This document shows positions 10,981 through 21,239 of a stretch of 64,000 nucleotides of DNA, piece after piece. The position numbers and the translations under genes are program-made. The notes below the pieces were generated by a model. That model saw nothing but the letters and a program-made list of their open reading frames with translations. It did not search any database and was not told where the DNA came from. Each line of letters opens with the position of its first letter. The first letter of the stretch is position 1. The stretch lies in contig CM055106.1 in NCBI GenBank assembly GCA_029204225.1, positions 24,484,921-24,548,920 of the forward strand, read 5' to 3'. Source of the DNA: Diphasiastrum complanatum. Its lineage: Eukaryota > Streptophyta > Lycopodiopsida > Lycopodiales > Lycopodiaceae.

Positions 10981-11551
10981 TCAACCTTCATATCTCATAT
11001 TGATGAATGCATGAGAGACGCAACTCTCCTCACCTTTCCTTCCTTTGCTAATGAACTTGAGCCTTGATGCCTCCATCTTGGACTTTGAAGATCTTCTTGG
11101 AGTTCTCGGCCCTTCACCTTTGACTCGGCACCTCTCTATCAATGAGTTGAATAAAGTGCTAATCCAAAAGTGCTCCTTCAAGTTTACATGTCTTCCACTT
11201 ATGAAAGATCATATTTCCACCATTGAAAACTAAGGAGATTCTACAATTTCCATTATTTGAAAAGCAAAAAACTACCATTATTCCTTTCATTGAAGTAGGA
11301 TAATGTTTGGTCCTTACATTGAAATGATCATGCACGAAGCATGTGGACTCAAAGAATTCCAAGTACATTACATTGAATGGTATTTTTCCTTTTATGACAC
11401 CACTTTTTAAACTATTACAAAATAAGTTACCAAAAGAAGTTGCTTCACAAAAACATGGTGAAGGTAGTACACAAGCTTCCAACTTCATTTTCTTAGCACA
11501 TCTACACAAGAAGAAAAACATCATAGCTCTTGATGATAAAAGGTAGAACAA
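10981..11551 (-). pseudogene. Broken second copy of the Copia A extra domain
   Basis: On the minus strand two frames (11551-11159, then 11181-10981) encode a diverged version of the C-terminal domain of the Copia A polyprotein. Shared landmarks are HDHFNVRTKHYPTSM against HDHSNVRTKDYPISM, GIMVVFC, GGNMIFHKWKTCKLEGA against GGNVIFQEWKICKLEEA, and GPRTPRRSSKSKMEASRL against DPRTPRRTLSIKMEPSRL. A frameshift lies near 11170. No gag, protease or LTR adjoins it. It joins the MULE remnant near 10990. The domain therefore exists in the genome outside this one element, probably inside an older relative. Confidence 0.75.
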
Positions 11552-11559
11552 ATCATATC

Positions 11560-12880
11560 TATCATCATTAACTATGGAGAGTTTGCAAGAATTAGATCCA
11601 CCATTGCTGTTGTAAAGCTACCTTTACAAGCTTTACTTCCGGCGCCATCAGCGCCAGCTATGTCCCCAGCGCCAGCAGTGCCCCTGCTGCTCCCGGCACC
11701 AACGGCGCAGGCGCCGCTCCTGGCGCCACTGTGACCAGAATCCAGCCGGCGCCAAGTTCCTATGGCTGAAAATCTTTGATCGGTTCTAGCGGAGTCTAGA
11801 GAGCTCAGATCGATGTACAATCACCTCACACGATCTAGGCATGATTAAAGGAAGCCTGGGGATCAATAAAATCTAGAGAGAGAAAATGACCTTCTAGAAA
11901 GAGAAAATCTTAGAGAGAGAAAAACGTGCTTTACCAGCTTGGGTAGAGTGCTTGGTATGAGGGGGAGTGCCGAATTACACCAATACTATAGGGGAGTGCG
12001 GGTTGCGACTCAGGGCGAGCTCCAACCAAGTCTCAGCCTCCCTTGCTGGAATGTTGTCATGGCTCTCGCCTTGGCATGCTAGCGCCCCGGAGACTAGGGT
12101 CGGTCACACACTTGAAATGTATACTTTTTAGATTTATCAATAAAGTGGGATTTTTCTCAAACTGACTCTGATTACCCTCTGGGTTTCAGTGTTCGGTCAA
12201 AGCGCCAGTTGTAAGGCCGCTTTCAAAATTTTTAACTTGGCACATAGTTGAGGGTCGTATCCCGGGACGCCAGCGGTATGCCGTCGGGACCATTCGGTCC
12301 GTGGCGCCAGCGGTATGCTGTCGGGACCATTTGGTCCAAGAACTGGTTGTTTCCATATCTGTCGTGGCTTGTGGTTCTGAGTGTTCCTTGCATGAACGTG
12401 AATGGGTTAAGCTCTTGGGGAACGGGCTCTAACTTGTCGGCTGAGTTGGATGGCTTGCTTGGGTGGATGTTACTTGTTTATGACTGTCCAGTCTAGCGTG
12501 GCGCCAGGTTGGCTTCCAGCGCTCGTGACAAAGCTTTCAGTTGGTTAAGTCTGATGTAAGTCAGACCGCTTGCTTGGAATGGATGTTACTTGTTTGTAAC
12601 GAAGCTTTGAGTTGGTGAAGTTTGATGTATGTCGGGCGGGTTGCTTGAAGGGAAGTCACCCACATCGGGACCCCCGATCTGGCATGGCGCCAGGTTGGAC
12701 CTCAATGTTGGTTTTCGGAACTTCAAGTTGGTTAAGTCTGATCGTTGTTGGCGAGTTGGCTGCTTGTATGTCAAGTGGGTTTGGATGGCAAGAGTTGAAG
12801 GCTGGGAAGCTAAGTCGTGCTTCCCGGCTCCCTTTGGGATGCCTGCGCTACAATTGCTCTTACACTTGGAAAGTAAAGTG
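11560..12880. repeat. GC-rich dispersed repeat, copy 1
   Basis: This block is far more GC-rich than its surroundings and full of GGCGCC/GCGCCAG words. It contains a 37-bp tandem pair (12269 and 12306, GCCAGCGGTATGC and following) and repeated TGGCGCCAGGTTGG. The segments GTGCTTTACCAG, GGGGGAGTGCCGAAT, ACTATAGGGG and AATAAAGT...GATTAC recur in the same order in 21240-22140, so this is a dispersed family, possibly an LTR. ORFs inside it look fortuitous. Confidence 0.6.
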
Positions 12881-14060
12881 ATTGCAAGGAAAATCGATGA
12901 CTTTGTGGTAGATCTTGAGCAAGGCAACTTAGGTGCTTTAGCCAAAGCACATGCCTCCCATGCATCACAAGGATCTAGGTCGCCCAAAAATAGGCTCCTC
13001 CATGTACATAACCTCCTTGGATTTGCGATAGTGATCCATATTGGATTTATCTCCTCTACTCTCCTAAAGCCTATTGTAATTTGCTTCCATTCATGTTGTA
13101 TTTTTACTCATGTTGTCGCACAGTCTGCATATTTACATGTAAAATAAGACAGACAAAAAAAACTCGATTGTCTGCATAAATACAAGTAAATTTCCATAGG
13201 CGAAAAAGACGAAAAATGCGACACTGTGTTTTTACACGTGATTTGTGACAGGCGAAAAAGATGACACTGCCTTACAAAATGCCGAAGGTGCCCTAGGAAA
13301 AGCGAAGGCACCCTATAAATCAAATCCTAAGGCATTTGTCAGAGTGTCGCATTTTTCGCATCTTCACCAACGTTCATTTCAGCAAAGGCTGACGTCGCGG
13401 CCTTCTCACGCTCATCCCATGCAACTGTGCTAATAGATTTGACAACGACAACAATCACCCACGATCTCCTATAGACAACACATCCACTTTGTACTTTCTT
13501 CATCTGCACACCTGTAAAATTGTGTATATATATGACAAGATGTGGGATAACAACATGTGTGAAAATAATAGCATTAGAAGCTTATCAGAGATAGACGAAG
13601 TAGATGCCCACGCACATTGATTCTTTTGTATTGTCAGTAACAGATTCATTCCTTTTACATATTGGATTAGCTTTATAGAGCACGTGGTTTCGTCCGCTAT
13701 TGTGTTGAGCTCAACAGCACTATTGACATGTATATTTTGCTATACTTAATCTGATAACAGCTCTGTCTTGTTTTGCGTTCAGATTTGTGTCAATATTGCT
13801 ATGCTTTTTAACATTCTCTCTGACTCTCTTATTGCTCAATTTGGAAATCTGTTCTTAGCGAATTATTATTAGTCTAGTTGTTTGCGACTAATATTTAGTC
13901 TTGCCTTTTGCAACTAATTTGGCCTCTAGAAAAGTGACGCATAATAAAAATGACAGAAAAGTGGAAAAAACATAGTAGGCGAGTAATAAACCTGTCAAAA
14001 AAGCGAAAAATAGCAAAAAAAATACAAACAAAAAATTCACTCCTAGGATTGTTTAGCAGC
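12881..14060. other. Non-coding stretch
   Basis: No supported gene. Short A-rich words GGCGAAAAAGA(C/T)GA recur at 13199-13265. Small ORFs here lack domains. Confidence 0.4.
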
Positions 14061-14475
14061 GTCTCCCCGGCAACGATGCCAAAAAAATGTTGGACTCTTT
14101 CCATGCCTCCCTAATTGTCGCAATCAAGATGGCAAAGTCAGAGTTTGGATCTCCAACCGGGTGAGTTGTTGTGTAGTATCGGGCTTCGATCCAATAGGGA
14201 GAGGGTAAACACAGTGATAGGAGTGAGAATCTAGGCATGCTAAGGTTGTCAATCTTAGCTTCAGATCGGGTCGTGGAATAGCCGAGATTTGTGCGGCATT
14301 CATCTTTGATTCTTTTTCTCTTTTTGGTCTTTTCTAGGTTCGGTTTATTCGTGCATATCTACGCATCCTTGGCTCTAGATCTTCACCTCAAGAGGTTAGT
14401 GGTCTTCTCAAGGGAGGTGAATGGTGAAAGAAATCCTACCTACAGATCTTAATGATCGCTCCATGGTTTTCTTAA

Positions 14476-14539
<64 letters not shown>

Positions 14540-14640
14540 TGATAGAGTGTTATTAGGATGAGCAGTGCTGCGCGTTGTGGATTGCGAGCGGATTGGGCCG
14601 AATGTCATGCATATCTCCAAGGAAAATTTTTGTGTACCAT
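14061..14640 (-). repeat. Gypsy-type LTR end with primer site (minus strand)
   Basis: Read on the minus strand, a possible LTR ends ...GAGTCCAACA at 14088. It is followed by a T-run and TGGCATCGTTGCCGGGGAGA (14061-14080), which closely resembles the primer/leader sequence of plant Athila/Tat Gypsy elements. The upstream limit is not certain, and 14640 is a guess based on a TGATGGTAC start. No gag or pol follows downstream on the minus strand, so this is a truncated element. Confidence 0.5.
14476..14536. repeat. (GT)n(GA)n compound microsatellite
   Basis: An uninterrupted GT run of about 8 units is followed by about 22 GA units. Confidence 0.95.
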
Positions 14641-15542
14641 CATTCCAGCCTCGCTATATTAACAAATGACATTGTGGACAAGCGATGGAAGTTCCGGTAT
14701 AAGAGAACTTGATCGATGATAGCTGGCAATTTGAAGGCCTTATTGTTGAAGCAGTACTGGCCAAAGCACATATCCCACCTAGTTTCCACTTTGGCAGCTG
14801 TCAACAAGGTCTCCATACTGTAGTAGGCTTCCAATACAACAAGATCTAGGGAGTTAGCAACGTTGGTCAAGAAGCGTTTTAGGGCCCTTTGGAAATCGAC
14901 CGCCATTGTCCAACCATTCTTTGACTTTATTACTGGCCAATTATAGGCCCCAATGCTTGGAGTTTTCAGTGTTGTCCATGTTCTTCGACGGGGTATTGGT
15001 TGGTACGATAGATTTGCCCTTAGTTCTGCAGGTGCCGTAAGATAGTCTTTTATTAGCTCTGGGTTGCACGTGACTACACCCTTCCTCCACTCTAGTTGGG
15101 GATGCATAAGTGACAGGATATCGACCGGTTTCTTCTTGAGAAGCTCCTCGAGCTTTCCTGGTAATGTATAGTCGCCTCTGGTCTTGATACCCGGATATTT
15201 CTGAATGAAGAGCGCTGGCTGCTTGGAATCAGGTACCGAAAATATTATCCATTTCCACAAGATCAGGAAGGTTGTCGACGGAGCGTGGAGGAACGGTGGA
15301 AGTGGATGGAGGATCAGATTTGGGGGATGAAGAGGGGGTGGGAGGTGGTGAGGAAGCACGAGGAGGAGAAATGGCACGAGGTAGTGAGGAGGCACGAGGA
15401 GGAGAAATGGCATGAGGTGGTGAAGAGGCATGAGGAGGAGAAGCAAATTCAAGACGAGGCATGTTAGGATCGATATGGAGGGAGGCGGTGTCTTCAGCCT
15501 GTGAGGCGTACTGAAGATCTCACATATTGTTCTGACCATCAA
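14640..15542 (-). pseudogene. Unknown ORF with Pro/Ser-rich N-terminus, apparently frameshifted
   Basis: A 300-codon minus-strand frame is open from 15542 to a stop at 14640. The C-terminal two thirds (from about 15240 down) looks like ordinary globular protein, with ALFIQKYPGIKTRGDYTLPG near its start and WDMCFGQYCFNNKAFKLP near its end. The N-terminal third is low-complexity and reads better in another frame (15462-15229), which gives SPPHAISPPRASS-type repeats and then DLVEMDNIFGT. A single frameshift near 15230 would join the two. I recognise no family. It directly adjoins the Gypsy-type LTR at its 3' end, so it may be transposon cargo or part of a gag. Confidence 0.4.
15339..15450. repeat. 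36-bp minisatellite within the unknown ORF
   Basis: About three copies of a GAGGAGGAGAAATGGCACGA-type unit, each with GGT(A/G)GTGA(G/A)GAGGCAC. They encode the Pro/Ser repeats on the minus strand. Confidence 0.7.
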
Positions 15543-16390
15543 TTAGGACAAGTAGACAGCTTAGCGAGTTATAAACCTATTACTCGTGCTTGCTATTACT
15601 CATCCAGTATAACTTGCTATTACTCGTCCAATATAACTTGCCTACAATGAAAATCTATAATTTTTCAGATCTTTTGACAATTAGAACCCATCTGTTTTTT
15701 TCCTTGGTTTTCATTTTTCTTGATTGCCTTTTGGATTTGCATCTATGTCTTTTCCTTCACAAAGTAAGAAAGGTGGAGAAGGCTTAGCTTCTCTCTCTCA
15801 ATCTCTATTCTTCACAATGGAAAGTGATTACAAAATGGTGTCACATGCCTACTTATAGACAATGCTAGGGTTAGGGTTTTTGGTGCCTATTTCTCGTAAC
15901 CTATCATAACCTATTTCTCGTGCCATCGGCTTATGAGTACAGTCCACCTTCTAAGGGTGTCTGACGTTATATTTACAATTATATCTGAATCGGCCATGCT
16001 TTTATTCCTGTTGCCATAAGATATGTTGGGGGGAGACGCTAGGTCTTTGGTTTTGCTCATTGGTCAGTCCGCTAGCATGCAAATCATGTGCTAAAATATA
16101 TACATTGCATTGAATTCATCAATGGATACATTTGCATTGCATACATGTGCATTAAATAGACTATACATTGCATTGAATACATCAATAGGTACATTTGCAA
16201 TCAATAGATGTGCATTCATGGACTATACATTTGCATTCATGGATTAAAAATATATGCATTTAAAAATTTTGCAAGAATGATGTGATGCCAAAACATTATA
16301 TTGATTGATTTAGAAACAAGTACATTGATGAGAGAATAAATTCTCTCTTCCTACATTGCCTTCTACAAGGCCTTACATTTAATTTAAAAA
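15543..16390. other. Non-coding stretch with short repeats
   Basis: No supported gene. A 27-bp-scale repeat TTGCTATTACTC(A/G)TCCA(G/A)TATAAC lies at about 15588-15640, and a 63-bp tandem repeat at 16099-16250. Confidence 0.5.
16099..16250. repeat. 62-63-bp tandem repeat, about 2.4 copies
   Basis: Units start at 16099, 16162 and 16224 with TATACATT(T)GCATT, and carry ACATTTGCA and ATGTGCATT words. Confidence 0.8.
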
Positions 16391-16393
16391 CCT

Positions 16394-17085
16394 CTACTCA
16401 TCATCACTTCCTCCCTCCTCGCCTCCTTCATCTTGTAGGTGTACGTTGGTGTCCACATCTTCAAACTCCCCTTCGCTCTCATTCAGGTACTCTTCCACGT
16501 TCTCCTCCACATTTTCTTACACATCACGAACACTTGAAGTTGTAGAGCCTCTCTACAAAATAGAATCAAAGATTTAATTAAATTGAGAATAAACTTACTT
16601 GTAAACCAAAAAGTAAACAATCACAAAACAATAAAGGTTAAGAGTTTACAATTGGAAACAATCCATGGGATTCCATAAAAGCCTTAAGGTCGGCATATCC
16701 ATGATCGTAACCTTGCTTGTACTCCATGACGGTCATGTGTCTTCCAAAATTACTAAGCTACATTTAACAAAAAAAAACATAGTTTAGCAATAAAAAACAT
16801 TAACAATCTCACTACAAAAATAGAATCATATTAAAAAATATTGCACTTACAAATTGGGCCTCTAGATTGCCCCTTCCTCCTGATCCCAAGTGACTTTGGC
16901 CATGTTTTAAGAGCTTCTCGGCGGCAGCCCTATGTTGTTGTTCATACTTTTGGGGATTGTTTTGAAACAATTATTCCCCTTTCACCTTCCTCCAATCCCT
17001 TTTGGAGCACCATCCAAGCTTCGTGGGATTCTTGGGATTCCTCACGGCTCTTCTCATCAATTGCCTTTTGTTTCGAATCCAAAGG
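16394..17085 (-). pseudogene. 3' end of an unknown spliced gene, three exons, truncated by Copia sequence
   Basis: Minus-strand exons at about 17085-16851, 16757-16650 and 16552-16394 are separated by two clean GT-AG introns (16758-16850 and 16553-16649) in phase 0. The first visible exon is Q/K/E-rich with a frameshift near 16970. The second encodes HMTVMEYKQGYDHGYADLKA. The last is strongly acidic (EGEFEDVDTNVH, then DEGGEEGGSDDE) and ends at a stop at 16394-16396. One in-frame stop lies near 16520. The 5' portion is replaced at about 17090 by plus-strand Copia reverse transcriptase. An acidic tail and small introns resemble DNA-transposon proteins, but I cannot name the family. Confidence 0.5.
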
Positions 17086-17094
17086 CACATCTAC

Positions 17095-17685
17095 GTTCCT
17101 TAGGCTTCAAACCTCTATTTGTTGAATCAAATGTCTATATCAAGCAAGTCCAAAATGAAATAATCATTCTAGTTGTTTATGTTGATGACACACTTATCTT
17201 CTCAAGAAGAGATAAGTTGATTTCAGATGTCAAAAGAGACATTTTTGAAATATTTGAGATCGCTGACCTAGGAGAAGCTAAAATCTATCTAGGCTTGCAG
17301 ATCGTGAGAGACTTTGAAGGTGGTAAGTTGTAACTTCACCAATAAATGTTGCAGCAACCAAGATGGCAAACGAGCTGATGTGGTCAAACAGATGTTGGAA
17401 GGATTTGATGGATCTATTTCTGAACCTTATGTCTTGTTAATGGATAACACTTCAGCAATCTATCTTACAAAAGATCCTGTATTTCATTAAAAAATAAAGC
17501 ACACAGCTATCAACACCAAGTATCATGTAATTCGGGACTTAGTCGAGAAGAAGATACTGAAGACGGTCTTCATACTCACAGAGGAAATGACAGCTAATAT
17601 CTTTATGAAGCCACTCAATAAGGCTTTGTTCGAGAAGCAGCAAAGAAGATTGGGGTTAATCCAACTGCCCACTTTGAGAGGGGGC
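17095..17685 (+). pseudogene. Copia F: reverse transcriptase/RNase H fragment
   Basis: The frame from about 17095 encodes the back half of Copia reverse transcriptase with the catalytic VYVDDTL box (about 17180), then DLGEAKIYLGLQI, ending at a stop near 17333. After a deletion, RNase H sequence resumes (about 17340-17680), with MDNTSAIYLTKDP, an in-frame stop, HTAINTKYHVIRDLVEKK and MTANIFMKPLNK, the usual C-terminal landmarks. A purine tract (TTTGAGAGGGGG) at 17674-17685 is followed by TGTAGAACACC, a plausible 3' LTR start at 17686. It is the same lineage as Copia B judging by the matching RT stretch. Gag, protease and integrase are absent. Confidence 0.8.
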
Positions 17686-18045
17686 TGTAGAACACCTGAT
17701 TAAACAGATCTCGATTCTACTAACAAAGTGCGCAGTTTACTTGACAAAGGATGAGAAAGAAACGAACGCGAACTCGAAACATTTTTATTTGTGATCAACC
17801 TAGAAGGATTTGCAAAATTTGTCTTGCAGTCAACTCGAAAGATTCACGAAAGATTTGCGAACCAACAGATAATAGTTCTTCCACAACTGATCATACTTGT
17901 GATCGAGCAAAAAAAGGCTTTGGAAGTCCATTATGATTCTCAAACTGACAATGTTAACTGGAATCAAGCACTTGCAACTATCGATTATACAGAGGGCTAC
18001 ATGTGTCGACATGATGACAAATCAGAATTAAGCGACATTCCCATG

Positions 18046-18187
18046 GCTTGATCACACTCTTGATACACCCATCACATTTCTAGTCAATATGATGAATGTA
18101 TCATGGATTTTGACTGGCTTGATCACACTCTTGATACACCCATCACATTTCTAGTCAATATGATGAATTTATCATGGATTTTGACTT
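18046..18187. repeat. 71-bp near-perfect tandem duplication
   Basis: Units 18046-18116 and 18117-18187 are the same apart from about two bases (GAATGTA against GAATTTA, and the final base). This indicates a recent duplication. Confidence 0.9.
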
Positions 18188-18831
18188 TTGACATATTCCT
18201 GATGACTTGCCAATGAGACCACCAAAAGCAGTCATTATGAAGGGAGAGAAGTCTACAGGACCAATGACCAAAAAGAAAGCTAATCAACACTATAACATAG
18301 TTCTAAAATGGGAAAACCCACCAAAATAGGCAATTTCTACAGTTGATCAAAAAATTAACAACCATGTTGATATATGACCTTATTGAATACGAGTAAAGGA
18401 AAAATCAAAGATGATTCATCAATTCAGAGCTCTAGAAAGTCATCACCTTCTTGAACGACTTCAACCAAAAAATCTAAACGAAAAACAAAGTTTAATCCCT
18501 TTGAACAAGAGAAAGTAGATGAAGTTTAGCATGACATGCCATATCAAGTTTACGATGGACCAGCTAGGATGCAACCTATGAATCTAGCTGAACCAGGGGA
18601 AGATGAGAAAATCTTACAAGTTGGAGCGCAACTTTCATTGTAAATCATATTAGTTAAAACAAGTAGCATAAACTACGCAACTCAACACATTGTCAAAGGA
18701 AAAAGCATTGGGCCTAGTATTTTGTCAAGGGTGCTTGTATGCTAGAGTTTTTTCCAATACCTTTTGCAAAGCCATTGTCATTCTATGGAATGCACTACAA
18801 AGCAAAAATTAGCTCAACCAACGAGTAATAT

Positions 18832-18907
18832 TGTGTGTGTGTGTGTGTGTGTGTACATACATTTCATTACTTTCTATTGTGTGTGTGTGTGTGTACATAC
18901 ATTTCAC
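18832..18907. repeat. Duplicated (GT)n microsatellite with ACATACATTTCA flank
   Basis: Two GT runs (about 18832-18853 and 18876-18893) are each preceded by TATT and followed by ACATACATTTCA. The whole block was therefore duplicated, not just slipped. Confidence 0.85.
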
Positions 18908-19245
18908 GCACTTATCTCTCTCTTTGGTACTGTGATTTAAAGCATGTTCGATTGTATTTCATCGTTGTGTGTAGGCCGTTGGCTTGAGAGGAGAAGGCTG
19001 AAGCTCATCAACCCCTTTTGAAGAGATTTTATTACTTTGGCTATTTAAGCTTTGCTATGGCATTCTGAAAAAAATGATGGATGTCGGGTGACTGCGTGAT
19101 AGCATTATGTTTATGTGGAGTAAGATTGATTCGTACTATCTGTAATCTTGCCAATGAAATTTTCGTACAATCCGTGCAATTGTGCACTCTCAGGTGCGAA
19201 GCCATAGGCATGTTGTCTTATGCACATCTTGGAAATCAATGTGAA

Positions 19246-19249
<4 letters not shown>

Positions 19250-19285
<36 letters not shown>
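19250..19285. repeat. (TA)n microsatellite
   Basis: About 17 uninterrupted TA units. The IYIYIY-type peptides read from it are artefacts. Confidence 0.95.
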
Positions 19286-19290
<5 letters not shown>

Positions 19291-20166
19291 CAAAACCGTA
19301 TTACTGCTTATGAGTTTGGAAAACATTGCCATGTGGCACTTTTGCAAAGTGCCATATGGTAAAAACATGTCACAATACGGGTAGCTCAAACTTGCATTTA
19401 GTTCAACCCAATGTTGCAAGTTGTGGCAGCTACTTAGGAAGTGCACCACATGCTTTTCCTGGACCATGTCAGGGAGTGCATTTGCGGCTAAGAAACAAGC
19501 AAAAAATCAGTCGAAAGAGAGCAATGGTGAGGATTGCACCATTGCACTCGCTAACATGGTGCAGGGAATGCATGCGGTGCACTCTTTAAGAAGAGCCCAA
19601 GTTGTGATAGCCTAATAAAGCTTCATGAGCAGACATCTTTCGTCAAAAACCGATTACATGAAAAACTTACAAGGAAGTTGACTTTCAAAAAATTAATAAC
19701 TTCTTTTAAATGCAGGAAATTTTACGTTTGTCATTTTTATATGCAAGAAATTTGTGTATAGTAACGTAGGGAGATCCTTACAAAACTGGCTTACATAGGT
19801 TTATTGAGGTAATAAAATAATTTATGAATGTAAATATAGTATTCTGCCGTCAAAAAATATGAGATGCACGATTTGGAATACAAAAAATTTCAAAAATAGA
19901 TAACTTCAAAAAAAATGCAAAATATTAGAGAGAAAGCCCAAAGAGGTTTCCCGAAGAGTGCCACCCACATCGCACACACATCGCACAGTGAAGTCAAGGT
20001 GAAGAAATAAAGAAAGAAAGAAAGAAAGAAACAATGGGCAGTTGGGCAGTGGTGGTGGTGGTATCCAATGACCATGATTGTCCGCGTGTTGTGCGCTTTT
20101 GAAGGTTTTGCGCTTTATTAGAATTGTGTCTGTGTCTTGGAAGCTGTTGTTCACTGTTTCCTGCAG

Positions 20167-20697
20167 GATGCAGTCTGTCAGCTTGGCTCTGCAAATTTCA
20201 ACAAATTCTCACTCTTTTACTCGAAGTTTGAAGCATGGGAGAGCCGCAGAGGGCTCAATAAGTATTATGCTTTAACAAAAGCTCGTAGGAAGGAACCAAG
20301 ATCCAATGCACTATTATATGATGGTACATTCCTGCAGAGCAACCAATGTCGAAAAGATGCTATGATCCAGGAAAATAATAAGCGGGACTCAATGATAGGA
20401 GGTGATTATGCACCTGCATGTGCTATCACTGCTACCACTCACACCAAGTTTTCTTTTCTGTCGAAAGTACAAATCAAAGGACTCACTTTCTGTATCAGCA
20501 GCTTCTGCTTCAAGCATGTATGAGCGTCTGCTTCAATCTGTGAATCATGATGAGTGATCCTCAGTGCTTAGTGCTACACTGCTGAGTTGCAACTTGCTGC
20601 TGTGAGGTCTGAGCAAACCCATGTCCCAGAGCACAGTAACCGATTGAAACGTCCAAGAGATGACAGAGATTCTCTGAGAAGCAAGAAAACGCGTGCT
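20167..20697 (+). pseudogene. Possible exons of an unknown host gene
   Basis: A candidate acceptor (CTGTTTCCTGCAG, ending at 20166) opens a frame running to 20523. It is rich in charged residues and includes NKYYALTKARRKEPRSNALL. In other frames further protein-like stretches follow: SLSVSAASASSMYERLLQSV (about 20475-20540) and AELQLAAVRSEQTHVPEHSN, then KRPRDDRDSLRSKKTRA to a TAA at 20695-20697. The basic C-terminus looks like a nuclear localisation tail. Splicing or frameshifts would be needed to join the pieces, and I cannot place every junction. It could be a decayed host gene copy. No family recognised. Confidence 0.35.
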
Positions 20698-21239
20698 TAA
20701 TTAGAGCTACTAGAGCCTACAGCCATGATCCCTGTCAGTTTTTTTTGGGTTTTTCTTTGTATTTTGGGCACACCTACTCCACGCAAAAATCTGAAATTTG
20801 GTTCCAACCAGAAATTGTGTGCCTTCATGTGGCCCTTCCGCCCAGGGACCTTCCCTTTGGAAAGTTTGTGCAATCACACAATTTCTTTTAAGACCAAAAG
20901 AATTAGCATAGTAAAGAGGTAGGGCATTTTTTGTGGCCCTTTCACCCATGCTAGGTGAACACACCAGCCAAATTTTCTCAAAACCTGGGAGTTTGTGCAC
21001 TCATGGGAATGTAAATGGCAAATGCTGCCGTGTTGATTTGGGTGGATCCTTTTCACAATGTAGAATTGATTGCACTCCTTTAAGAAGTGCATGGATTGGA
21101 TTCAATGATAATGTCTCCTCAAACTTTGTCTTTTGGCACTCTTTTTTCATTTATATTCCCAATCATCTTCTTAACTATGGATTACATCTAGACTATTCAA
21201 AGTGTTCTTATTGGGATTCACTCCCGTGGCTTCTTAAAT

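Larger units (their letters stand above)
4690..10990 (-). pseudogene. MULE-like (Mutator superfamily) transposase remnant, split by a Copia insertion
   Basis: Two minus-strand pieces, 10990-10808 and 6329-4690, read as one gene once the Copia element between them is ignored. The upstream piece encodes FRGFMADEA, an in-frame stop, then ANWNAM, which resembles the catalytic region of a plant MULE transposase subgroup. Past the insertion, decayed frames continue, including a stretch near 5990-5850 (VPTTNLSEVVHSVWQR, then DLANAILQSARG). They end in a SWIM-type zinc finger near 4830-4740, where CTC and PCKH (CxC...CxH) fall in two frames one shift apart. Pieces at 5792-5571, 5599-5294 and 4989-4717 are the longest open parts. 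MULE transposases cut and paste DNA with a DDE domain and often carry a C-terminal SWIM finger. This copy has many stops and frameshifts and cannot be functional. The family call rests on motif memory, not on a search. Confidence 0.55.
18188..20150. other. Mostly non-coding stretch, possible Gypsy-like scraps
   Basis: Between 18190 and 18650 fragments of open frame occur (for example PMRPPKAVIMKGEKSTG and EPGEDEKILQVGAQLS) that faintly suggest a Gypsy pol linker, but stops are frequent and I do not assign them. The rest is AT-rich with GT, TA and GAAA microsatellites. Confidence 0.35.

Noticed and set aside
14408-14620. ORF encoding SLSLSLSLS and HTHTH runs
   Set aside because: It is a reading of the GT/GA microsatellite and not a protein.
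15285-15467. Glu/Lys/Trp-rich ORF on the plus strand
   Set aside because: Antisense reading of the Pro/Ser minisatellite. The minus-strand frame continues into protein-like sequence, and this one does not.
19249-19467. ORFs encoding IYIYIY runs
   Set aside because: They are translations of the TA microsatellite with no other support.
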